From Chenopodium formosanum (lineage: Eukaryota > Streptophyta > Magnoliopsida > Caryophyllales > Amaranthaceae): a stretch of 64,000 bases of DNA. Location: assembly GCA_024500155.1 (NCBI GenBank), contig CM044879.1, forward strand, positions 5,595,501 through 5,659,500, in the 5' to 3' direction. The notes below the pieces were generated by a model. The model saw only the letters and a list, made by a program, of their open reading frames with translations. It searched no databases and had not been told where the DNA came from. The translations under genes were made by a program, and so were the position numbers. Within the stretch, counting starts at the first letter, position 1. Every line of letters starts with the position of its first letter. Of the stretch, positions 24,712 through 35,185 are shown in pieces.

Positions 24712-24822
24712 AACAACAAAGCTACAAACTCCGTTAATTTTTAGTTGTAACTTTAGAGTATTATTTGTGAGATATAAAATATTCTAAAGTTATAACTAAA
24801 AGTTAATAAAAAGTAGTTTATA
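24712..24822. repeat. Inverted-repeat MITE relic
   Basis: CTACAAACTCCGTTAATTTT near 24720 pairs imperfectly with the sequence ending AAAAAGTAGTTTATAA near 24822. No duplication could be assigned. Confidence 0.5.
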
Positions 24823-24825
24823 ATA

Positions 24826-24925
24826 CTACATCCGTTATATATTATTTGCAACAATAATAAGACATTTTTTCTCTCTATTTTATGTCAAATTGTTGCAAAT
24901 AATACTCCGTATATAACGAAGGTAG
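24826..24925. mobile_element. Stowaway-like MITE
   Basis: The inverted ends CTACATCCGTTATAT and ATATAACGAAGGTAG bound 100 bp, with TA on both sides (24824-24825, 24926-24927). An internal pair ATTATTTGCAAC/GTTGCAAATAAT extends the hairpin. Confidence 0.75.
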
Positions 24926-25455
24926 TACTAAGATTATTATATTACACGGTTTTAAAATATAGAGTACCAGATTAGAAGTTGATAGATCTATACGGTGGTG
25001 TTTAATTAAAGTAAAGTAATAGCAATTCAAAAAAAAAAAAAAAAAAAAAAAAAACAGTAAATATTGTCGGCAATTTCCAACGGTAGCACACATGATGCAA
25101 CCAAGTCTGGCGCAATCATATGAGATGAAATATGATCGAAAAGGACAAAGGTGGCGCGTGAGAAGTGTGTTTACTACGTGTTCGTTTGTGTAATTGTGTT
25201 AGTTTATTTTAAGTTTAGATTATGGCCCACTTTATTTTGGACATGTAACTACTACAATAGTGTACTGTGGTAGGGCCATCTCTTCTTCTTCCGTTATTTT
25301 CAGTAGAGACTGCCATCAATTTTAGGACACACATACCCTTACAAATATCACAATCCATTTCAACCTCGTTTTGCATTATGGAGTACTCGAATTCATTAAT
25401 AAGTTCGACTAGCTAATTATTATACTCGTATATGTATTTGCTACAAAATAGGATT

Positions 25456-25725
25456 AGCATGTCTTGTGTCTGGACGGGCATATCGTGTGACCACTTATAA
25501 AAGAATAAAGTAATCCCTATTACACTGATTAGACTAAGTAATATCAGAAATACCGACCGAGTAACCCTGTAATAATGACTGAGTAACCCTATGACACTGA
25601 CGAAGTGACTCTTTTACGGAGTTACACTAATCAAGTTATTCCTATTATATTAACGAAGTAACTCTTGTAAAATGGCTAGCCACACCGTGTGGCCAGCTAC
25701 ATACAAGAATTCGTATACAGGTTAA
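25456..25725. repeat. Degenerate array with GAGTAACCCT/ACACTGA words
   Basis: Loosely repeated units (GAGTAACCCT, GAAGTAACTC, TTACACTGA) end in a segment CCGTGTGGCCAGCTACATACA. That segment is shared with the element at 32740-33112, so this is probably a decayed relative. Confidence 0.5.
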
Positions 25726-26180
25726 TCTAATGAACAACTCAAACCCGACATAAAATTATATGATTTAAATATGGATAAGCTCATAAGCTTGACTTTTAGA
25801 TCATGATCAGTCAGACTATCCCAAATAAAATGAAAGTATTTTTCAACAAAAACGATATGATAGTACTTTATAGATTTTAAACACTCATATTAAATGTGAT
25901 TAAAGTAGGTCAAATATGTAGTACTCCGTACTATGTACAATTAATTAGCTACAAAGTCTTCATACTTGAAGACGGATAAAGGCAGTAAACAACACAGTAG
26001 AAATTAAATTGTGCAAGAAAAATGGTGGCAAACAAATCAATTTACATGTCAATAGCATTTGGTGATACGAGTACGTGTGTAATGCGTTGATGCAATTTGT
26101 GGCCGTCCACTAACTTACACAAATTGCTTTGATTTGACGTTGATTAATTTTATTGTTCAAATCTGGAATGTCAAGACTTA

Positions 26181-26388
26181 GGGCCTGTTATCATTGACTG
26201 AACTCAACTCAACTGAACTGAACTGAGTTGAACTGAACTGAACTGAATATTTTATAAGAGAAGGAATTTAGAAGCTGAAGTGAACTGAATTGAGCTGAAC
26301 TGAACTGAACTGAACTCAGCTGAACTGAACATCAGCTGAACTGAACTGAACCGAACTGAACTGAATTTCAACGTAAGAGAACAGACCC
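26181..26388. mobile_element. Tourist-like MITE filled with a TGAAC array
   Basis: The termini GGGCCTGTT and AACAGACCC have TTA on both sides (26178-26180, 26389-26391), typical of PIF/Harbinger. The interior is nearly all ACTGA/TGAAC pentanucleotide repeats, interrupted by one TATTTTATAAGAGA segment. Confidence 0.85.
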
Positions 26389-26887
26389 TTAGTCAATACT
26401 ACTAGAATCATCGTATTTGAAGATGGCTCTGAAACTCACACAAAGTGTTAAGTCTATCAAAGAAACAAAACATATAGTTCGGTAAAAATGTAAATTAGGC
26501 AAGAAACTGACTCTATAGTGGTGTATTATAATGTACCATTATGTACTATTATATATGTATACTGTACTATTATATATGTAATAGTACATTTTTCATTCTA
26601 TATGTTTGCTAATCCAATAGGAGCTATGCACTAAGGGTTAATTCTGACCGACTTTGTAAAGGAAGGAAAGGTAATGGGAAAATGAGATTTTAACCCGTAA
26701 TTTTCTTGTCACACTAGTTCCAATAGCAGTATGTTATTGAACTAACTTAACTTAAAGTCTAAGTTGATGATTGAACTTTGTATGGATTTTACATTCCATC
26801 AAAGTCTAAGTTGAACAATTATATTGATTACTATGGATATTAGCACGCCTAATGCTTATAAATTTGCTCCATTGTGTTCACCTCTTA

Positions 26888-27069
26888 GGCCCTGTTCTCT
26901 TACGTTGAAATTCAGTTCAGTTCAGTTCAGTTCAATTCAGTTCAGCTCAGTTCAGTTTAGTTCAGTTCAGCTCCTAATTTCCCTCTCTTATAAAATATTC
27001 ATTTCAGTTCAGTTCAGTTCAGTTCAGCTCAGTTCAGTTCAGTACAGTTCAGTCAATGAGAACAGACCC
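26888..27069. mobile_element. Tourist-like MITE filled with a TTCAG array (inverted relative to 26181)
   Basis: Starts GGCCCTGTTCTCTTACGTTGAA and ends TGAGAACAGACCC between TTA duplications (26885-26887, 27070-27072). The interior is a GTTCA/TTCAG array. It is the same family as the preceding element in opposite orientation, about 500 bp away. Confidence 0.85.
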
Positions 27070-27740
27070 TTACTATAGTTATCAATCATAGTCGTCCCTT
27101 GTTATGGATTTCGAGATGCCCAAAAGTTGTGTTCATTCTTTCCTTACCATGAAGCAAATCGAGTTGCAAATTGGCATACTATTTACATGTTTGTTTACAT
27201 AATATAACTTTATAGCCAAGTTTTCATCATTATGTATTAATTTTTCTAAGGCCTTATTATGATCACCTTATTTGCACGATTTAGAAATATAAATATGGGT
27301 AAGTTACTTAAGTTTAAAATAAGTCGAATTATATCGATTACTTCCTCCACCATATCAATCCAAAGGAGGGTAAATCGAAAGCTTACTACTTCCTCGCATT
27401 CAGTCTTTCTGAAATGATTCATGGCATTGCTTTGAAGCAAAGCAATAGCAGGTTCAGTACTTTAAGCCAGCCTCTTAGGACTTGGATATCTGAATACTGT
27501 ACATTGTATCTTCTTTTAGATGTTATATACCCATTTGTTTACTTCAATTATATGCTTTTGACAAATTTGAGCCCACATTGAGGTCTGAGTCCAAAATGAA
27601 TGAAGCCCAAATTCATGCACCACTGATCCACTAATTTTTCTTTAGTCTGCATTGGGCTTATATACTGAATTGGCCCAACCTATATCCAGCTCCAATGTGA
27701 GCACAAACTTCTTAGTAAAAAATTTATGTGCAAATCCTTT

Positions 27741-27768
27741 CAAAAAAAAAAAAAAAAAAAAAAAAAAG
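27741..27768 (+). repeat. Poly-A tract
   Basis: About 27 A; no associated retroposon recognised. Confidence 0.6.
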
Positions 27769-28130
27769 AAATTGAATTTGATCCCAACATCTTATTAGAT
27801 AGACAAATTTTAATTCTTTATCAACAAAATCTCGCTATCATCCAAGTTATTGAGAATTAGAGATTATCATATACTTGTATACTATAGTTAAATGCAATGA
27901 ACCACAAAAAGTTATTTGCAATAAACTCTATTAGACTTTTATTTGATTTATTTATCAATTGTGAACACACCTTAGAATATCAAAGATTCTCTAACAATTA
28001 TGCAAAACCAAACAAATAAAATCTCAAGTGACTGACTTACCAACTTCAGCCAATAAACCACACTCCCCTTTCCTTTTTTCTTTAATCATTTTTTTTCATC
28101 AAATCTTCTGCCTTTTCCTTTTCCCCCCTT

Positions 28131-28137
28131 TATAAAA
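28131..28137 (+). promoter_or_regulatory. TATA box of the VIT gene
   Basis: TATAAAA after a pyrimidine-rich stretch, 86 bp before the ATG, a typical plant core-promoter position. Confidence 0.6.
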
Positions 28138-28222
28138 CCCCCCCAAAAAATTCACATTTTTATAAATCATTCTTTTCAGTTTTCACTCATTCACTTGTCT
28201 AAAAAAAGAGAGAGAAATCGAA

Positions 28223-31200
28223 ATGGCTTTTACAGCAACCTCAGTATCCCAAAAAACGGCACTCTTAGACCAACACAAAGAGAAACACTTCACCGCAGGA
28301 GAAGTTGTGCGTGACATTATCATTGGTGTGTCCGATGGCCTTACGGTCCCTTTCGCCCTCGCCGCCGGCTTGTCCGGAGCTAATGCCTCCTCCTCTATTG
28401 TCCTCACTGCCGGCATCGCTGAAGTCGCTGCCGGCGCCATCTCCATGGGCCTTGGCGGGTACGTTAATTTCTTATTAGTTTATACGTTTTGACTTTAACA
28501 CTATTCATATAATTTTTTTTTTTCATTTTTTTTTGAGAAGCAATTCATGTAACTTACTTATATTTAACATCAATGTATATATTTTGGATTTCAATTTAGT
28601 TTATGATTATTAACAATCAAAGATATTAATATTTGAAATCAGCCAACTGATATTAAATTGATGAATTACTAAGATTTTGTGAGATTAATTCAAAAAATTA
28701 TGTGACACCCTGTCATTTTACGTATCAACATTTTAAGGTATCTAGTCAAAATGGATATGACCCTATTTTGTAGGAGAATATCCCTGAAATATTTGACCAA
28801 GTACATCACAGTAACTTATTAGCATGTACTTGTATGTAGTATCGCCTCGTTTCATATCATGTGTGAATATTTTATATCTCATAAATAATACGGAGTACCT
28901 ATTGTTACAACTTACAAATAATATAAAACGCAGACAGTTTGTTGAGGTTAATTTTATTTATTTTGAAGGTATTTGGCGGCGAAGAGTGAGGCAGATCATT
29001 ATGCAATGGAATTGAAGAGAGAACAAGACGAGATAATATCAGTGCCTGATACAGGTGTTTAGCTTATTTGCTTTGGTCACTATCTTTTTGTTTGTTTGTT
29101 TTTGTTTAATCGAATTTTGTGGTTATCTTTATTCCACATTATCACTATCACAATAATAAAAGTATTAAAGATAATATACAAAACGTGACGACATTTATGT
29201 TGATAGTGGGAGTCACATCTTCTATTTAATAATTAAATGTTGAACTAGGATATTGCTAAAAATCTTGACCTACCTATATCTTAGTAATGCATTATAAATT
29301 ATTGACCTGGAGGTGTATGAGAGATTTTTATACACATCCGTGTAAGATTGTGCATGTTGAAAACTAATAAAATGTGCACTTTGTATTGAAACTTGAAAAT
29401 GAGTATTAGTATAATGTGCACTATGACTATTGCCTAAGTGGCTCTAATTTGTATAAACGGTGGAGTATAATATTACAGTAACATATTGTGGTACAGAGAG
29501 AGTATAAATTGTGCATTGAAAAATACTTATCTACTAGTAAAACGTGCACTAATGAGTGTGACTATTGACTACTCGTAAATGACTAAATGAGTCTAAGTCC
29601 GGTTGTCTATTTAATTAATTTCATCAATTGCATGTTTTTTGGGTAGGATATAAAATAAGCATACACTTAAATTTGAAAATGATGAAAATAACCACTCATA
29701 AATGGATGATAAATGCAGAGGCTGCTGAAGTAGCAGAGATATTGGCGCAGTATGGGATAGAGCCACATGAGTATGCTCCTGTTGTAAATGCTCTTAGAAG
29801 AAAGCCTCAAGCTTGGCTTGACTTTATGATGAAGTTAGTCCTTCTTTTCCCTACCCTCAAGATTGCGCATATCTATACTGTCCATACTCTTCGTTTTATG
29901 TCTAATAAGTACCCGTATTGGATGCTAGACCCTTCGATTATAGATAAAGCTACGCATTGACGCTTCTCATAAAATGATTGGTCGATCATCTAAAATTACT
30001 ATAATTGCTCGTTTACCTTCACTGATCACCTTTTGAAACTGCTTGTCTAAAAGGTGTGTTTTACCTCGTAATATAAAGAATAAAAGAAACAAAGGAAGTA
30101 GTTACTTGATTATTAAGATGACATCTTTAAGTGGATTACAAGGCACGAAATTTTTGTAGTTTCTCTTTAAGGAGGATTCACTAATATTCATTATTAAGAA
30201 TTGGACAAAATTGTGATTACGACTAGATTGTCTTTTAAATTTGTTTTTGTATTTAGTTGGATTAATATTGAAACCCTCGTAATATTTGGCACCTTGTATG
30301 TAAGTTTCATATACTTGTACATCACACACGAAGTACTTCGTATTTATGTGGAATAGTAGTAGTGTGTGACAAATTTAGTTGAACATAACAATAAACTACT
30401 TAGCTAGCTCAAATCAATGAGAAATTGCTTGCTAAATTTGTACTCCATACAACATGTACTTCTATCGTGGATTCCCTTTGTCTTATAAGTTATCGACTTT
30501 AATTATACATGTTTTACCACTTGAAATCAAGGCCAATTAGCCTAGTGCTAACTGCTAAGCATAATTCTTGTACACCTACCCTTGGAGGGGAGGGGGGTAG
30601 GGATGAGGCCGGGCGGTAGAGGGGAAGAGGATAAGTGGATTCCGGTGGAGGGTGGTGGTTGTCGTGTAGAGGGGGGAGGGAGGAGGAGAGGGAAAGAGTT
30701 GACAAGAGCAGCATTGAAATTACCAATGTAACATAACGCCTTAATGTATTATATATTATTATCATTAATGAATAGATTAGTTATTGATAAAAACTTTCTT
30801 GGATGATAGAAGTTGGAAACCTTTGTTTGTATACTCAATAAAATTTGAAATGTGACACCATATAAAAATTGTTTTATGGAGCATGAGAATAAGCATAATG
30901 AATGATTCCCTTTACCTTGAAAATGATCAAAATACAAATGTCAGTTAGTGTTAGCTTGGGTAGGGTGATGGTATCATGTATATGCATGCTCAAATTAATT
31001 AATGTTTGGAAATTGGAATCTTACAAGGTATAAGCCAGAACCTGAGCATCTAATACGCTCAGGTCCAATCTTTGAGGTCCCCAAATTAGCCAAACTCCTG
31101 AATTCTGACTTTGCAGCTTTTTACATACCCTGTACTATACGAAATATCAGACTGACAAAGCCTATTTTCTCTCCTAGATTTACCAGCATTTTTTCTGCTA

Positions 31201-31890
31201 CTTGGCAGTGCCCTTGAGCACTTCAGCTTACATATAATGTTGCTCACGGTTGACTTTCTATTGCTACTTGCCAAACTGACACTCGGGTTGGGTTTGGGTA
31301 CGTATTCAAGCATCGGATTTGGCTATGTTGTGCGAAAATGCGACTTTGATCCAAAATGAAGTGTTCATAGGTTGATTCCGTGGATCGGCAAAATTGATTT
31401 ATCTCAAATCTTGTATATAGACTCATAACCGGAGTCATTTGACATACAAGTATATGACCTCAATTATTCAGGACACAACCAAAGTTATACTTCCTCCGTA
31501 TTAAATAAATGAAATGTTTCCCTTATGCATTGCCGCTATTGAATTTGATTATTTTACACCAATAATACTAAATGTGATGAACAATGTTGCAGATTTGAGC
31601 TAGGTTTGGAGAAGCCAGACCCAAGAAGAGCCCTACAAAGTGCATTTACAATCGGCATAGCCTACATAATTGGTGGTTTAGTCCCCCTTTTTCCTTACAT
31701 GTTCATCCCTGTGGCAATGAAAGCTATGGTTGCATCTATTATTGTAACCTTAATTGCGCTGTTTATCTTTGGTTATGCTAAAGGCCACTTCACTGGCAGT
31801 AAACCGATCAAGAGTGCTCTTCAAACCGCGCTGATTGGAGCCCTGGCTTCTGCTGCTGCATATGGCATGGCTAAGGTTGTTCAGGGATAG
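28223..31890 (+). CDS. VIT1: Vacuolar iron transporter (VIT/CCC1 family)
   Basis: Exons 28223-28458, 28969-29054, 29719-29833 and 31593-31890 join in frame to 244 aa, close to Arabidopsis VIT1 (about 250). VIT proteins move Fe2+ (and Mn2+) into the vacuole in exchange for protons. Visible marks are KHFTAGEVVRDIIIGVSDGL (about residues 22-41), with the conserved acidic residues of helix 1, and PFALAAGLSGANASSSIVLT. The metal-binding cytoplasmic stretch SEADHYAMELKREQDEI follows, then EAAEVAEILAQYGIEPHEYA, and the C-terminal helices end in GYAKGHFTGSKP. Five membrane helices are expected. The last intron is long (about 1.76 kb) and contains a G-rich patch near 30580-30690. The gene sits between OSCA and RbcX, on the same strand as RbcX. 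Confidence 0.95.
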
Positions 31891-32159
31891 CACATATGCG
31901 AAGTTGCAAGCCTTTTTAATACTAGGATTATGGATTTTGTTCTAGTGTTTTGATGTTTGGTAGAGAGTTTTTGAAGCAAAATTCTTTGTGTTTTATTCCA
32001 AATGACTGCATTGGTATCCCTATAAATCTTTTACCTTGCCTGATATCCTTTTGGGTGATGCTTAGATTGCTCACTAAACTAAATAATTGGAAAAACAGTC
32101 CCATCTCAATATTGCTCCATCTATTGACACTTAAACTAAAACGCCTATGAATACGGAGT

Positions 32160-32739
32160 ATGGACCTTCATTTTGGATCAAAGTCACGATTATTTACAAC
32201 ATGGATCTGCGGAGTATTATACTTTGTATAAGTAATATCTGTACGGTCAAAGTTTATAGAGTTTGACCACTAAAAGATACTTCGTAAATTCGTACTTCTT
32301 TTGTTTTTTTTATACTTGCAAGTTGCAACAGACCTTTTATCACGCTTATCGATGAGGTGATTAAACTAGATAAACAAATACATTAAGCTATGAGATTTAA
32401 ACCGTAGCAACTTATCTCTTTCTTCTTATAGTGTTAAAAATTTGTAATTAATTTATCCGTTTACCTAGTCTAATATTTTTCTTAACATGCGTGCCAAAGG
32501 GGTGTATTGCAACTAAATAAAAACGGAGGAAGTATGTTGCAAAAAAACAAGAAGAAAATGAACATCTTAGGATAAATGTTGGGTCCAGATGAACCTTTTT
32601 GTTTGGGGTCACAAATTGAGGTTATAGTTTATTAAAAAAAGATCACTGTTTGGCTTGGTTAGATGTTCTTGTGAAGTTGTGATTATAGTAGAGAGTAATT
32701 TTTAGATAAATTTATATAAAAATAAACAGAGCTTTTTCC
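32160..32739. other. Spacer between VIT and the repeat at 32740
   Basis: VIT 3' untranslated sequence probably runs to about 32100. Beyond it nothing is recognised. Confidence 0.4.
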
Positions 32740-33112
32740 AGTGCGGCAGGTCACATGGTGCGGCAGGGTTTACTTGTATTCTGGAGTTACTTGTATGGAT
32801 ATTACTTGAATGGATTGAGTAACACCTACAAGTAACCCCAGACCAAAACTTCATACCAAACCAATAACACCCTACAAGTAACCACTGACCAAAACCAGTA
32901 ACACTAAAAAATGTAACCCATAATACAAGTAACACCTACAAGTAACCCTTAACCAAAACCAGTAACACCCATAGAAGTAACTCCAGAATACATGTAACAC
33001 CTACAAGTGACCTCTGACAAAACCAGTAACACCCATACAAGTAACCCTAAAATACAAGTAACACCTACAATAACACCGTACAAGTAACCCTGCCGCACCA
33101 TGTGGCCAGCCG
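32740..33112. mobile_element. Fold-back element with ACAAGTAAC arrays
   Basis: Inverted ends of about 45 bp, TGCGGCAGGTCACATGGTG and CACCATGTGGCCAGCCGCA with GCGGCAGGGTT extensions, enclose an array of ACAAGTAACACCTACAAGTAA and AACCAGTAACACCCATA units. Target duplication is not clear. No coding capacity. Confidence 0.7.
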
Positions 33113-33536
33113 CATACAAAAATTTGTGAAAAATAAGTATGCATAGATTTATTGTATGGTCATAAAACTTCTGTTATTAAATATCCTCCAAAATCAGAAA
33201 AATACTTGAATCACTTATCTACTTCACAAAAGAAAAATGAGGTGATGATACATTCCACAATATATGAGAGTTACTGATATCAATTTTCATCCTGCCCTTG
33301 TGGCTCTCTTAAATCTTAATACCAAAAAAAAAGAAAAAAAAAAATTCCACAATATATTCACTTTGCAGTTTTAATATTTAATGACAGCAGGCCTTCAGAT
33401 TATTTTTATTTTTTTCTAGAATGGGACAAAGATATTTTTTTTAGTGTTACTTGATATCAATATCAAGTCAATTTATGGACGATATTTAGCTTTGCATTTG
33501 TGGCAGCAAAACTCAGTTGTTTTTGAAGTTTCATCA

Positions 33537-34912
33537 ATGGAATCCTCTGCTATCTTCAGGCTTTCTTCTCCTCCCTCTTTTCTAACACCAAAGCCAAACA
33601 TCACTAAATCTCACACATCAATTCCATGGAAGTTCAGAACTTCTTTGCCTACTCATCTGCACTGTGGCAAGATGTTTGTCCCTGGTAATCTTTTCTCTTT
33701 TACTCCCTCCCCCTTTTTTTGAGGTACGAGTTTCGACCCTGTAGGCTACGGGGTTGAATATCACAGGAGACTTTTCGGAGGCACGAATAAGAAAAGAACA
33801 TGAACTGTTTTGTTCTTGAACTCATCTGTCACTCACTTTTCTTTTCCTACAGGTTTTGGAGAAGCATCTCCGGAAGCGCAGGCAGCAGATAATCTCCACC
33901 AGTTCTTTACTTACATTGCAGTCAAAATAGTTTCTGCCCAACTTGAGGTAACTCTACAATTTCTGCTTCTTACCTTTCTTTCCTACTATGATCATTATGA
34001 GAATGTGTGTATATTAGTGTTGTGTCTTGTGTGTGTGTGGGTGGGTGGGGGGGGGGGGGGGGGTGGGGAGGCGGTGAGTAAACCTGACAACAGCATCCCA
34101 TATCCGATTATCCGATCTGAATTACCCAACACAAAATATCAACTGTGCTAGTGCAGAGACATTAGAGTTCAGAATAATGTGAACTTAATAACTATGTATT
34201 GTCAGAGCAGAGCTATAACCCTGAAGCCTACAAGGATTTGATGGAATTCTTGGATAGACACTCTCTGAAAGATGGAGACAAGTTTTGTGCAGATTTAATG
34301 AGAGAATCCCCAATGCATAAAAGCTTAGGTATGTTTCTTTAACCTCAACAGTAACTCTCAACATCATTTAAGCAACTAACAATTGTTTTTGACTTCCTTT
34401 GAAATGAACACAAAACATCACTGTTTCAGCACTACGAATTCTTGAGGTCAGTCCTTAACATGCTTCTCTAAGGTTATCTACTAATGTTATGAAAATCCAG
34501 TTCTCATTCGTACTTAATCCAGGTTCGTTCTGCTTACTGCAAGAATGATTTTGAGTGGGACAACTTAAATCGGCTAGCTGTTAAGGTACCAAAATATACT
34601 CCATCTTAAATCAGGATTCCAAGCAAAACTTTTTATTAAATGTAACAGCTTTTTCTGATACTTAAAACTAGTTTATGTGACTGCTAATTCTGGATGGAAG
34701 GAGTGGATCACACTATATATTTTAGCAGTACCAAAAAAAATCACTAGTTCTGCAATAGTGACATCCCAGAGAGGCTTTCTGGTGATTATCTTAACAGCTG
34801 TTGTTTTCAATCATCTCATTAAATTACTGACCTGTGAATGCAGATGGTAGACAAATCGAACACAAAAATCATGAGGGATTATGTCCAGGAAACAAGTCAG
34901 GTTGAAAGTTAG
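33537..34912 (+). CDS. RBCX1: Chloroplast RbcX, Rubisco assembly chaperone
   Basis: Six exons (33537-33684, 33853-33947, 34211-34328, 34430-34446, 34523-34585, 34844-34912) give 169 aa in frame. Residues 1-45 are Ser/Thr/Pro-rich and basic, a likely chloroplast transit peptide. The body follows: MFVPGFGEASPEAQAA, FFTYIAVKIVSAQLESYNPE, RILEVRSAYCKNDFEWDN and RDYVQETSQVES. RbcX forms arc-shaped dimers that hold the C-terminus of the Rubisco large subunit during assembly. Exon 4 is only 17 nt. An in-frame ATG at 33444 would add 31 residues, but the 33537 start gives a normal transit peptide. Stop codons of this gene and the convergent malonyl-CoA decarboxylase are 273 bp apart. Confidence 0.93.
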
Positions 34913-35185
34913 AAGTGGAACAACATATGGAGTATAATCATAATGGCCAGCACACTGAGAAGAGCAACATTTAACAAGTGAACCAAAATATATAGGATTT
35001 CAAGGCATTTACATGATGAATTCAGTTTGATAATATGTATAATCTGTACATTTTTACCAGAAAACTTGAAGCATTTAGCTGTTACAGGAAAACTTCTACT
35101 AGTGCTTGTTATGCCATGCTTGCTGGTAGGAGAAAATCTACAAATACATAAAGATCCAAGTGATACTAGTGTAAGTATCCTACCT

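Noticed and set aside
30514..30765. Pro-rich minus-strand frame in VIT intron 3
   Set aside because: Caused by a G-rich low-complexity patch.
33444..33536. Upstream in-frame ATG for RbcX
   Set aside because: It would add 31 residues unlike a transit peptide; MESSAIFRLSS... at 33537 is a normal chloroplast leader.
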